64,000 nucleotides of DNA from Lantana camara (taxonomy: Eukaryota > Streptophyta > Magnoliopsida > Lamiales > Verbenaceae), in NCBI GenBank assembly GCA_037501455.1, contig CM074861.1, positions 92,853,001-92,917,000 on the forward strand, in the 5' to 3' direction. The notes under the pieces are model-generated. The model saw only the letters and a list, made by a program, of their open reading frames with translations. It searched no databases and was not told the origin of the DNA. Position numbers and translations under genes: made by a program. Each line of letters starts with the position of its first letter. The stretch's first letter is position 1. Positions 1 through 11,186 of this stretch are shown here, in pieces.

Positions 1-626
1 CTAGCTAAGTATTACGAAATTAATTACTCATAATAATCATGTCCAAAAATTCAAAATAAATCAAAAGCATCTAAATAAAACTAAAGGAATTAAAATAAGA
101 ATTTGTGAGGAATGATTTACTCTCGAACGTGTCTTCGAGCAGCTGGCTCCCGTCCTCCAAAGTCTCGAACTGCTGCTGCATAGAGAAGTCCCGAAATATG
201 CTACCCCAAGAGTGATTAAATATAGGCACTAAATTCATCCCCAGGAAAATCCTAGTCCAACAAGGATTCATACTCTACGTCAGAAACTTGTTGCCCAAAT
301 CCTCCACAAATTGGACTTGCTCCCATTAATTCCAATTCTCACTCTCTCGGCCGAAATAGCAATTAGGCCCAACTCTTCAATAACAAGTTAAATAACAATT
401 AATTATTCTTCCACTAGTGCAACAAAACGCACGAACCATCAGTAGCCCACACACTCAAATAGTAGCTCCAAAAACCTTTTATTTTGGCCCAACCTTCCCA
501 TAAAACAGGAAAACAGCTCAGTTGCACGAGGCATTCATCAACCGTTCAATCAATCCACCTATTTGTACATCAGGTTTTTCGACTTATAATTTTGGTGTCA
601 ACATATTATCATGTATCGAAGAGTCG
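1..626. other. Unassigned left flank
   Basis: I see no convincing gene here. The longest open frame, 71-271 on the minus strand, has no recognisable domain. The stretch is the sequence into which the hAT element at 635 inserted, or older repeat debris. Confidence 0.4.
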
Positions 627-1289
627 ATCATGATTAGGGATGGCAATTTGACCGGGTCCAGTAGGTCTGGACCCGGACCCGCCTCGCGAGACCCGCATCA
701 GACCCGAACCATCGGCTCCAGGATCGGGTCTGGACCCGGCACACAAACCCGAAAGTATCGGGGTCTTTAATGGGTCTGGACCCGCCAGACCCGGATATTA
801 GAATTATTAAAAAAAAAAAAAAGGAAAAATTAAAATTCAAAACGTGATTTACAAAGAGGTCAGTTTTACCCGCCGCCGAATCCCCTACACCGCCGTCCCC
901 CGCCGCCTTCACTTGCCGCCGACGTCCCTAAGCCACCCTTGCGCCGCCAGCCCCAAAGAAAAGGTATGTTCCCTTTTCTGAATAGGGTTTTTGTTTGTGG
1001 GTAATCTGCTCACACTTGTATCTAAATGCAAGATTGGTGTTAATTCATATTTAACTATATATTTAGATGTAGTTTGGTGGTAGGATTTATGCAAAATATT
1101 AAAGAATGAAGAATGAAAACATGTTCTTGTGTTTTTGACTGTGAGATGTGAACAGAACCACTTGTGCTTGATGAGCTGATTAATATGCTTTTCTCTTGTT
1201 GAGGGGTGTTGAAATTCTTCTGTATCTTTAATGGGTTCGAGTTATATCTCTGGAATTTTGATCCTGTGAAAAGTTTCGTGCTCTGGGGT

Positions 1290-1475
1290 GTAGCTTTATG
1301 AGTAGCAGAGTAGGTTTTGACGGCTTTGAAGGCTTAGTAGAGGGTTTTGAGGGTTTGTGGACATGAGATTTTTTTGGTGGTGGAGGTCCTCCACTGGAGG
1401 ACATGCATAAGTTGAGCTGACCATTGCGAACAAAAGAACATTGAAAAGAATAACAAGAGCAGCACTTGAAGCCAT
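1290..1475 (-). pseudogene. Captured HyPRP-like gene fragment (signal peptide plus proline-rich linker)
   Basis: Reading leftwards from an ATG at 1475 gives a 24-residue secretion signal (MASSAALVILFNVLLF, then AMVSSTYA) followed by Cys-Pro-Pro. In the neighbouring frame the next stretch reads PPPPKKSHVHKPSKP and further KPSKP repeats, so a small indel near 1400 broke a signal-peptide/proline-rich protein of the hybrid proline-rich (HyPRP, DC2.15-like) type. The C-terminal eight-cysteine domain is absent. Upstream on the same strand, CTATAAATTC at 1561-1570 is a TATA box about 90 nt before the ATG, so promoter and first-exon start were carried along. The fragment lies in intron 1 of the hAT element. 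Family assignment rests on composition and layout, not alignment. Confidence 0.5.
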
Positions 1476-1726
1476 TTCTTGTGATGATCAGAATTAAAGG
1501 CTTTTGAATTGCTTCACAGTAAAAACTAGCTTGTGATGTGAAATTGCGTAAATGGTTAGGGAATTTATAGGTGAAAATTACGGATATTATTGATTGAGTT
1601 GTGATTTTTTCCCCTTTTTTAAGATGATCCATGTGGCCCGAGAAGTATAGGAATATGATCAAATAATTCATCTCCTAAACAAGTTGGATTTCACTATTTG
1701 GAGAGGCGAAATTTTAATACTAAAAA

Positions 1727-1808
1727 GGGCAAATTACATACAACTACCCTGAGTTTATGCCTAATTACATCCTGGTCCCTATTCTTTTTTATATTACCAT
1801 TTGGTCCC
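1727..1808 (+). repeat. MULE left terminal inverted repeat
   Basis: About 82 bp matching the inverted right end with a handful of differences. Identity falls off sharply past the TTTGGTCCC motif. The TIR contains TACCCTGAGTTTATG, seen inverted at the right end. Confidence 0.9.
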
Positions 1809-2054
1809 TACTTTGCAAACTTCACTTGAGGTCCCTGACGGAAAATGTAAATTGTCACTCATACCCCTGACGTTCCATCTCTTAAATTTTGTATGTGAAA
1901 AATAATTATTTTAAAAATATAACAAATGACGTTTATGCCCCCATGAATTTGCTTTAGCAATACGCGGCTGTTGAGAATCCCAAAAATTGATCAACACTCC
2001 AAACTCTCACTCTCACTGGAAACGAGAGAAAACCCTAGGTGGGGACGAAGCAAA

Positions 2055-4308
2055 TGTTGGGATTAATGCCCTGAAAATCCAATTATATTGTAAATATTTT
2101 GGATTAATAAAACTGAAATTAAAGCAAGTTATGAGTATTTTACAAATTTAATAATTAATGACGTGTGATGGTATTTTGATATGAAATGTGTTTCATAGGA
2201 AAAGACTTTAAATACCAGAAATCACGTGTCATTAAAGTTCTAGTCGGTATAATAAGAAAGTGTTCTTATCGAGACTATAATGTGTTATATAAGATGATTA
2301 GTCTTTCGTCATAGGGAAATGGAGTCTCCAATTATAACACATTGATGACTTTCAATGAGATTGGAAACATCGAACTGGACCACTGAGATTGTTCATTTTA
2401 TACTGCTATCTAAAATGAATAAAATCTCGGAAGCATTAGACTCTTAATCCTGGCAGTGTTTCTACTTTAGGCATGTAGTGTTAATCACTGTGATGTACTC
2501 AGAAGTGAGGTCTCGGTAACGGGTGGCCAAAATACTTTGTACGTTCGGTGATTGCATGAAATGTGCTAGAGAGAAATATTGATCAAGGAATCTGTAGCCT
2601 TGCTGGAAGGTTTAAAGATATCCCTGAAATAGATTTGCAAAAAGTTCGAATTAAAACTTTGGCCAAAGTACTTCGTGTGTGCGTCACCGAAGTTGTATGT
2701 TGAATGTGTTTCACATACAGGGAATTTGAACTTAAGGCGAATCAAGAAATTTCAGATTTAAAGTGAAAAATAAATGATAGTAGTATTGATTTATTTTTCA
2801 TGGATATCTGTACAGAGGAGTAAAATGCAAAATTATTCTAGATCGAGAAATTCGTGAATAATTTAATTAATTTTAGAGTTCAACAATATTTATTTAGTGG
2901 AATTAAATATTGTTAAACGGTAATCAATTATTGTCATGGGATGATAATAGATTGACCCGTTTGGAGCTAAAATTAATTAGTCCTGCAGGTCCCCCCGCAA
3001 GCCCCAACGAAGATCAAAGAGAAAATATTAAAAGGAGAGAGAGAAATGATTTTTCAAAGTGTTTGAAAATAGCCAAGTAATTTATTTTGAGAAAATAAAT
3101 TAAATTCCAAAGAGTTGGAAATGCCCGAAATTTTATTTTGGAGAAAATAAAATTTTTCAAAAAAAATTTTTTTTTGATGACGTGGCAGCTGACGTGGCAT
3201 GCCACGTCAGCGGCGCTGACTGGGCGCCAAGTGGCACGCCGCGTGGACGGTCAGGATCGCGCCAAGTCGCGCAGGTCAACGGTCCGGATCAAGGGTTGAA
3301 ACGGACCGGGTCAGGAAGCGGGTCCGGGTTCGGGTCGGATAGGGTCGGTCAAGGTTTGACCGACCCGGACACGTGGACGAATGGGATTTGGACACGTGGC
3401 GCTGCTGGAGTCTAGCTTGAACCGACCGGTTCACCCTTGAACCGGTCTGAACCGCGAACCGCCGGTCGGACCGGACCGGTTCGCCACGTGGCAGCTGCTC
3501 GCGCTAGCGTGCCTCTCACACGCGCCAAACGCACAACCGCCACACGGGCGGCGCGTGGGGGCGCTTGGGGGCTCCGTTCCGCCTGTGCCAGGCGGCGTTG
3601 GCCTCGTGACGGCGTGGGCTGCTGCGTGGCGTCCTCGGATTTGCTGAACTGGGCGGCTAAGGACGCGCGGCAGCCGTTTTTCCTGCGCTTGGACGATTTT
3701 ACCCTCAAATCATGGCTATAAATAAGGCTGCTATTTTTTGTTCAAAAATCAGAATTTTGGCAATTTTTTTTTTCAGCTTACAAAGCCTCTCGGCTCTCTC
3801 TCTCATCTTGATTAATTAATCTTTAATTAGATTAATTAATTACTTAATTAGGTGGTTATATAATTAATATATCATCCACTTAATTATTAGAAAATAGGGA
3901 TTTTCAGTTTTTAGAAAAAAGGGTTTTTCTAGAAAAATATTTTCTCAAGTATTTAGGGAAATACTGCCGGAGCCCACACTCCAATTTCTTAATCGGGGAT
4001 ATTGCGGGGAAGCTCTGCCGGTTTCACGAGGAAATATCGAGGTGCTGGAAAAGTGCCGTTGATAGCCATTTTTTGCAGTACGGTAATACCGTTGTGCTGC
4101 CAAAATTATTATTTGCATATTATGATTATATGCTAGATGATTTAAAATTATGTTATCAATACCTGTATATATTAGAGTTATGCTACCCGATTTATTCCGC
4201 TGCTTTATTAAAATATTTTTGAAATATTTTGATAACAAGGTTATGGCAAATTTTTTTGAATATTACGCTGTACCGTCACCCTGCCTCGGGCCCGCCGCAA
4301 CACCAACA
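2055..4308 (+). repeat. Copia 5' LTR
   Basis: Starts TGTTGGGATT and ends CACCAACA. A TATA box TATAAATA is at 3717-3724. Upstream lies a GC-rich block (3180-3680) with a perfect 24-bp palindrome at 3188-3211 and several GAACCG/CGGTTC inverted motifs (3419-3480). Confidence 0.95.
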
Positions 4309-4310
4309 AC

Positions 4311-4322
4311 TGGTATCAGAGC
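4311..4322 (+). other. Copia primer binding site
   Basis: TGGTATCAGAGC, complementary to the 3' end of plant initiator methionine tRNA, two bases after the 5' LTR. Confidence 0.95.
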
Positions 4323-5437
4323 GGGGCTCTGATTATATACTGGCATTGATAAAGCATAAGATGCATAATTTTAAATCTGATACTGTGCACGTAAATTCTG
4401 TCAAAGAAGGCTGGGTTTCAAGTGGGACCGTTGTGACCCCTCCTGTGTTTCTGGGAGTTTGCGTGGAATGGTAATTTTCTGGGAATTGATTTCAATAATC
4501 TTCCTGGTTAATTACCGAATCAGTAAATATGATTTAAATTATGTGATAATTTAAAACATATTTATTTAAGGGGCCATTAAAAAAATTTAAAGCGTGATAA
4601 TTATGTGATAATTATTTGCAAGCATGCTTTTAATTTTAAATATGGCATGATAATATGTGATATTATGTTATTTCAATTATGCATGATTTATTTAATATGA
4701 TTAGATAAATAATATTTAATAGAGATTAAATACGATGCATAATTGGATTAATATTTTTTAGCTTAAATTAATAAAGAGTTATTAAAGCCTTAAAATATTA
4801 TTAGGATTATTTAATAATCCTAGTGGGAGCTTATTAATTAGATTAATTACTTCCAAAATTAATAAGACGCCAAAAGTGATTATTTAATAATCAAAGATAA
4901 TCCACAAATTTTATAAAATTCAAGTGGGAGCGAGATGAAAAGAGTTGGATTCTCACGGTCTCCATTACCCGTCTATAGTATAGTGGATATATACTACTCC
5001 CTTCGGCGGGTATGTATTCGCGGCATACAAGATTAGGCTTCTACGCATAGAATGAAATACGGGGAAAGTCAGCTCGACCACGCCTCCGTGGAGTGTCTGA
5101 TCTACTCGTACGAATTTCTAGGTAATGGTATACGCTTGACTAAGTAATGTATTAACCTCCCTTCGGAGCTATGTTACATTCACTTAGAGGCCAAAGGTTA
5201 ACGTGGTGGATTAACATAGTTTGGTAAGAGTTACCTAGATGGCATGTTAATTAAGATTAATTCTTGCTTTTCTAAGCGGTTTTCGACCTCGCTTCCGGGG
5301 AGTCAACTGCGGTTAGATAAGTCACCATTGTGTAAACCAAAAATGCTTACGTGGATTTCATTTATTGGTTAGATACAAAAGAAGTAAAGTACAGAATCAT
5401 AACTTGCACTATTTTAAAATATTTCAGTTTTAAAGCA

Positions 5438-7305
5438 ATGACAACCGCTAGCCCGCTTCAATCGATCCTAAGGGAAAATAGGCTTGAAGGGTCTAACTAT
5501 GCTGACTGGAAAATGAATCTTGACATCGTGCTTGGTCACGAGAATCTGAAACAAGTGCTCACTGAACCTTGTCCGGAGGTACCGGAAACTACAGCCAATC
5601 AGGATATGAGAAATGCTTATGCCAATTGGATCAAGTCCAATGATTTGGCTAGGTCTTATATCCTGGCATCTGTCTCCAATGTTCTCAAGCATCAAATGCA
5701 TGAGATGCCAACTGCTAGGAACATGATGGATCATCTCCATCAAATGTTTGGAGGGCAGAATCGAGCCAAGAGGCTCGAATTGATGCGAAGGCTGTTAGTT
5801 ACCAAGATGTCTGAGGGATCACCTGTTCAGGATCATGTTATGAACATGATGGCTTGCCTAAACGAAATTGAAAGCCTTGGTGCTAAATTTGATGATCTCA
5901 GCAAACAGGATATGATCCTATGCTCTCTGCCAAAGTCGTTCGACACATTCAGGCAAAATTATTCTATGAACAAATTAGATTTTTCTCTGCCTGAGTTGAT
6001 GAACGAACTTAAAGTGGCGGAGGGAGTGATGAAAGCTAAGGGAACTGTTCTCCTGGCTCAGGCGTCGACTTCCACGGCTCCAAAGGCCAACAAGTGGAAA
6101 AAGGGAAAGGGAAAGATTTCCAATCCCAAGAAAAAGGTTCAGAAGAAGAAAGGTAAACCCAGCAAGGGAAAATGTTTCCACTGCGGAGAGAATGGGCACT
6201 GGAAGAGGAATTGTCCAAAATACTTAGCAAGTCTTCCTGCTAAGCCATCTGGACAAGGTATATCGATATCTTGTTTAATTGAATTATGTTTAGTTGGAAG
6301 TCCACCAGACTCCTGGTGTGTGGACTCGGGTTCAACTAATCATATTTGCAATTCGTTGCAGGGGTTCAAGCTAACCAAAAAGCTTGAAGATGGCGAGATG
6401 CAGCTACTGCTCGGGGATAATACAAGTATATCTGTATTAGCAGTAGGGACTGTAAATTTGTATTTTGGTGATAGGGTTTTGGTACTAAAAGACATTCTGT
6501 ATATACCGTGTGTTCGCAGGAATCTGGTTTCTGTGAGTTGTTTAATAAATAATGGTTTCAATGTTTATTTTGAACAAAATTTTACCATTAAGCAAAACAA
6601 AAGGTTTATTTGCTCTGGCACGGTAAAAGATGGTCTTTTCTTATTATACCCCGATAAAAACCCTAATTCCGAACTTAACACTGCTAAGCTTGACTTACCA
6701 ACCAAAAGAAAAACTCATATGCCTAACGAGGCGTACAAGTGGCATTTACGTCTTGGTCATATTAATCCAAAAAGGATCCAAAGACTAATTTCAGACGAAT
6801 TGTTGAGTCCCTTGGACTTAACAGAACTACCAGTCTGTGAATCCTGCTTGGAAGGTAAGATGACCAAGAGATCTTTTAAATCTAAAGGTAATCGAGCCTC
6901 AGGATTGCTTGAATTAATTCATACGGATGTGTGTGGTCCTATGAGTATTCAAGCAAGAGTAGGTTTTGAGTATTTCATCACTTTTACGGATGATTACTCC
7001 AGATACGGATACGTTTATTTGATGAGATATAAATCTGAATCTTTTGAAAAGTTCAAAGAATTCAAAGCTGAAGTTGAAAATCAAACCGGAAAACGTATCA
7101 AGTCACTTCGATCAGATCGTGGTGGTGAGTATCTGTCTACAGAGTTTCTAGAATTTCTCACTGCAAATGGGATTAGATCTCAATTATCTGCACCGGGTAC
7201 ACCCCAGCAGAACGGTGTTGCAGAAAGGAGAAATAGAACTCTGATGGAAATGGTAAGATCTATGATGAGTCATGCTACCCTACCAAGTTCGTTTTGGGGC
7301 TTTGC
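5438..7305 (+). pseudogene. Copia gag-protease-integrase (N-terminal part of the polyprotein)
   Basis: I chose the ATG at 5438 (MTTASPLQSILRENRLEGSN); an in-frame ATG at 5351 would add 29 residues without gag character. Gag is followed by a basic linker and the zinc knuckle CFHCGENGHWKRNC. The protease has DSGSTNHIC. The pre-integrase region has HLRLGH and a CESC pair, and the integrase core shows HTDVCGP, SDRGGEY and PQQNGVAERRNRT, supplying the DDE acidic residues. The frame is open until the LARD interrupts it after the FWGFA residues; coding resumes at 17939 in the same frame. The polyprotein would act in the retroelement's own virus-like particle. It cannot be made intact from this copy. 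Confidence 0.93.
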
Positions 7306-10300
7306 TGTAACGCCCCCGTTTTTTTTTCAGTTTAAGTAATGTGACGTATTTGTTTGAAAATTGCGCAAATTAAGTATTTAATTATAGGATTAATTGTTTA
7401 TAAGTGTTTTTATTTGATTTAAAACCGTAAACTTTTGTTATTTAATTTAATTAATATGGAATTTAAGTTTAGTAATTTATTTATAACAATATGAATTCGT
7501 TCATGCGCTTGAGTGTTTTGTTTCTACTTCGTTCTTATATGAAATGATACTGGATTGGCGTGAAAATTTAATATGTCGTAAATATGTGTGTTATGAACGT
7601 GCCTATGTGCTCGGTTTATGTTTTCGGATTCAATTGACGTGTTTATGAATTTATTTTGATTTTTGGAACCAAGTCGGGGGCTAACGAGCAATTAGCGCAC
7701 CCTTGGTTCCGTGCGTGATATCTTGAGCTCGGGAATTCGGATTCGAATTCCGTCAACTCCGTTGCCTTCGTATCGACGATCCGGAGACAATGGAACAAGC
7801 CTCATACCTTTTTGAAATCATTAAGACCTTCGAAATCCAACCGTAACGAGCAACCCGTGCAAGAAGAGCCCTTATGTTGACTAGTCTTCATGGTGGGACC
7901 CCATAACCTCTCTTAAACTTAACCATACCTTAACCATGGATTGTATACTTGAGTTAGACCCTTCTCTTATCCTTTTAGCTGCAAAAACCGAGCCATATCT
8001 CCCTCCTTTCTGCAACTACTGATCGAGAGAGAGAGATAGAGGAGAAGAGAAGGAAACCTTGGCCCTTTTGTGATTTTGGAGCTCAAATCACCATCTTCTT
8101 TCACCAAAACTTCAAGGTATGAATACTTATGTCTTCTATACTCTATTATGCTTGATTTCATCTATTTAAAACATGATTTGGATCAGATTTGGTTAGGGTT
8201 TGGGCTAAGAGCTTGAATAGGGTTTTTGGGAGAATTTGCTCTTATGACCTTGTTTGCTTGTGTAGCTGAATTTCTTGCTTATATGTGATCATATGAACTT
8301 GTTTCTTGGCTTATTTCTTTCCTAACTCATAGTATATGATATTAGGAAGATTTCATCTCTTGCTCCTTTTATGAAATTATGAGATATGGAGCTTCAAACT
8401 TGATGTTCAAAGTGTTTCCCCTGTTTTTGAAACTGCTGTGTAAAATTTGATGTTGTTGGTTGATCAAATGGTCTCCAATTCGTGTGAAAATGCATGGAGT
8501 TGATGTACACTCATTGTTCTATATGTTAGCATTCATGCTTTAAGTATTTGGTTCCATTTAAAGCTTCAAAACCGGAATACATGGCCTATTCCTATGCATG
8601 ATCATTGACAGATTTGTTGCTGTTGTCTATGGGAGGTTGTTGGTCATTCTAATGTGCTCTAAATGTTACCATTTTGCATATATATGATGTATATAAGTTG
8701 TTTAGTATATTAGCATGCATTCCCCAAAGTGTCAGATCCAAATTCAAGCCCTAAGTATTTGATCAATGCATGATAGAATTATTGGGACTCATATGTCCGA
8801 TTGTAGCGACCCAGTTTTGTTTCACGATTTCGATGATCTTAACGTGTGATTTAGCCTTTGCACTCTAAATGAAAAATGTTCATAACATGCCAAATATGTT
8901 GTATATGAAATTTCAGAGCATTTGGAGTTCATTTGGTATGCCTTTGGATTGATTTTATATGAGTCCAGTTTTGCCGGTAAGATTGTTCGAGTGGTTTTGG
9001 TTCTGTACCGTGACACACCCGTGTCACATTTACTCATAAGAGTGAGACACGGGCGTGTCACACCTGCTGGCTAGTTCTGTACTGAGCCACGCCCGTGGCT
9101 CAGTTGTGCTATGGTTGGTGACACCCCCGTGTCACTTTCCATGTGCAGTCCGTGTTGTTTCCTCTTCGGTTTTTGATTTGTTTCCCCTCCTTAATGACTT
9201 TATCTCCGTTTGTGTTGAACTATGAACTTGTTTGGCTATGTGTTAGGAGTATTGTAGTTCAATTTCGTGGCATTTGGATGAGTTATAGGTATGCTTTTGC
9301 TTATTGCCGTTTATGTGTGTTTATATGTCATTTATGAATCGCATAACTTATTTTCTATATCTTATCACTTCTTCTTGTTGCCCAACCTTGAAAATATGCT
9401 ATGTTATATAAAATGAAGTATATGGTAGTATTATGGAAGAGCTTGAACTTGTTCTATGCTCCTATTTGAGTTCTTGAGGTAAATTGATTGGACATATGAA
9501 TTGAAGAACTTGAGTGATTTATGATCGAACAAGTGAATGAATTGGTTACATGATTTTCATGACTTAATATGATCTTTATGTTTTCATATCATGCTTGAGC
9601 ATTGCCGTGCGTCATATATGGTTCATTTAGAGTCTTGAGTCTCACGAACACGTCTTGTGGTCTTTTGTACAGTTTGTCTCCAGGGTGGAGAGCTTTTGAT
9701 CGTTCAAGCACTTGTTACCTCGTTCCTTGTTTCATCACGGTTAAGGTGAGGGTGTTTTCGTTTTAGCTACGTAATAAACCCTACAACCCTTATGTGAAAA
9801 GCTTTGGCCAAAACCTTATGATTATATATATATATGGTTTTCAAATGAATTATCGAGTAAATTCTTCTGAATTATACGTATGAGCGTATATAAGCTTAAA
9901 AATGGTTTTGTAACAAGGCTATGCTCCAAACCGTGTGTCTTCATGCTAGCTATGGATTAGGATGACACGGAGAGGTACGTATATAGCATATGCCGAGTTA
10001 CACGGTAAGGTATGATTTCTTATGGTATGTATCTTATGTATATATGGTTATGTTTTGGCGAGATTGTATGGTCGATATGTTCACGGGCCCCGGGACTTAG
10101 TATATGTGGCTAACCGAGGAGGCAAGGGCTGACGGGGATCCCATATACTAGTCCCACTACCAGAACAGCGGTACCGGACCTCGTCAGGAGATTGGCGGGG
10201 AAAGGGAGACTGAGTGCCATCTGGGGAGTCATGTAACCCCTTTTGGCCAGTGACGGAGGTGGTCGGGTCTTGCAAACCCACCACCAACCCGGAGGAAGAA

Positions 10301-11166
10301 GGTTGGCTATAATATGATTATGTTTATGAATATGTTATGATATGATTACGCACCGTGCGGGAATGCCGGGATCCGGATCGCCCAAACGAATATGTTTATG
10401 ATATGAAATATGGTCTGTATGTATTATGACGTATTGCATGATCACCTATTGAAAATATTATTAATATTTGTCGTACACGGTCGGAGTTTGGATGGAGGTT
10501 GTGCACGCTCACTCGCCGAGCCTTATATTTATGTATGATTTATGAATAGAAGGAATTTAATATGAATTAGTCATAAAATCCGAGCATTGATTAATCATTC
10601 TCTTGCCCTTTTAGGGAAATAATCGCAAACAAAACCTTGTTCGGAATTTATGACTTGCATGTGCATGTTTTATATATATCTATCGCTCCTGCTCACTCAG
10701 TCTTCTAGAGACTGACCCCTCTCCCTCCCCACTCTTTTAGCGTGCAGGTTTGTTCTTTGGAGGTTCGAGCTAGGCGGAGGTGTTTGAAGTTTTGAGTGAG
10801 TCGAGTTAGGTTAAGGAGTCCCTGCACTCATATTTGTATTGGAATTATGTATGACTCGTTTCAATTATATCTAGAAAGTTGATACCTATGTATCTATTAT
10901 GAAATTTACTTTACTGAATTTTGACATGATTTAAAAGAGGCCTGAAGAGCCCAAATTATTTTATGACTCGTATGTTTGAATTGAGCATGTTGATGCATAA
11001 ATTTTGTGGATTGGTAATCATTACAGGGTCTAGCTCCGCCTGGCTTAGGAAAGTTTTATGTTTGTCTCCCGTTCGCTAGGGTTTGATACGGGTGCGGATT
11101 ACGATTTCGTTACTCGTGTTGAGCCTTAGTGCGGGGGATGTGGTGCCTCACGTGCGGGGTGCTACA
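7306..11166 (+). repeat. LARD 5' LTR (3,861 bp)
   Basis: Contains a leader-like block (about 7970-8116) with a GA-rich run and CACCAAAACTTCAAG followed by GTATGAA, a good splice donor at 8117. An array of four short palindromes follows at 9010-9135. A GC-rich stretch (10081-10300) has ACCCACCACCAACCC. Short open frames in the LTR have no recognisable domain. Confidence 0.95.
9010..9135. repeat. Palindrome array in LARD 5' LTR
   Basis: Four units: 9010-9027 (GTGACACACCCGTGTCAC), 9042-9063 (imperfect, arms GTGAGACAC and GTGTCACAC), 9083-9102 (TGAGCCACGCCCGTGGCTCA) and 9118-9135 (GTGACACCCCCGTGTCAC). Three units have 7-8-nt arms and a 4-nt C-rich core. Arm sequence changes between units while complementarity stays. 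The 3' LTR carries the same array at 15777-15902. Confidence 0.9.
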
Positions 11167-11174
11167 TCCTTAAG

Positions 11175-11186
11175 TGGTATCAGAGC
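11175..11186 (+). other. LARD primer binding site
   Basis: TGGTATCAGAGC, the initiator methionine tRNA complement, eight bases past the 5' LTR. It is the same 12-mer as the PBS of the surrounding copia element. Confidence 0.93.

Noticed and set aside
634..912. Open frames on both strands at the hAT left end
   Set aside because: They arise from GGGTC/GACCC subterminal repeats; no conserved protein.
3182..3721. Long frames in both directions in the copia LTR
   Set aside because: High GC with few stops; they lie entirely in LTR and recur in the 3' LTR with frameshifts.
9010..9135. CRISPR-like spaced repeats
   Set aside because: Units are self-complementary, unequal in spacing and in a plant LTR; no spacer-repeat logic or cas genes.
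8822..9337. 79- and 64-aa frames in the LARD LTR, identical in both LTRs
   Set aside because: The identity reflects recent LTR copying, not coding selection; no domain.
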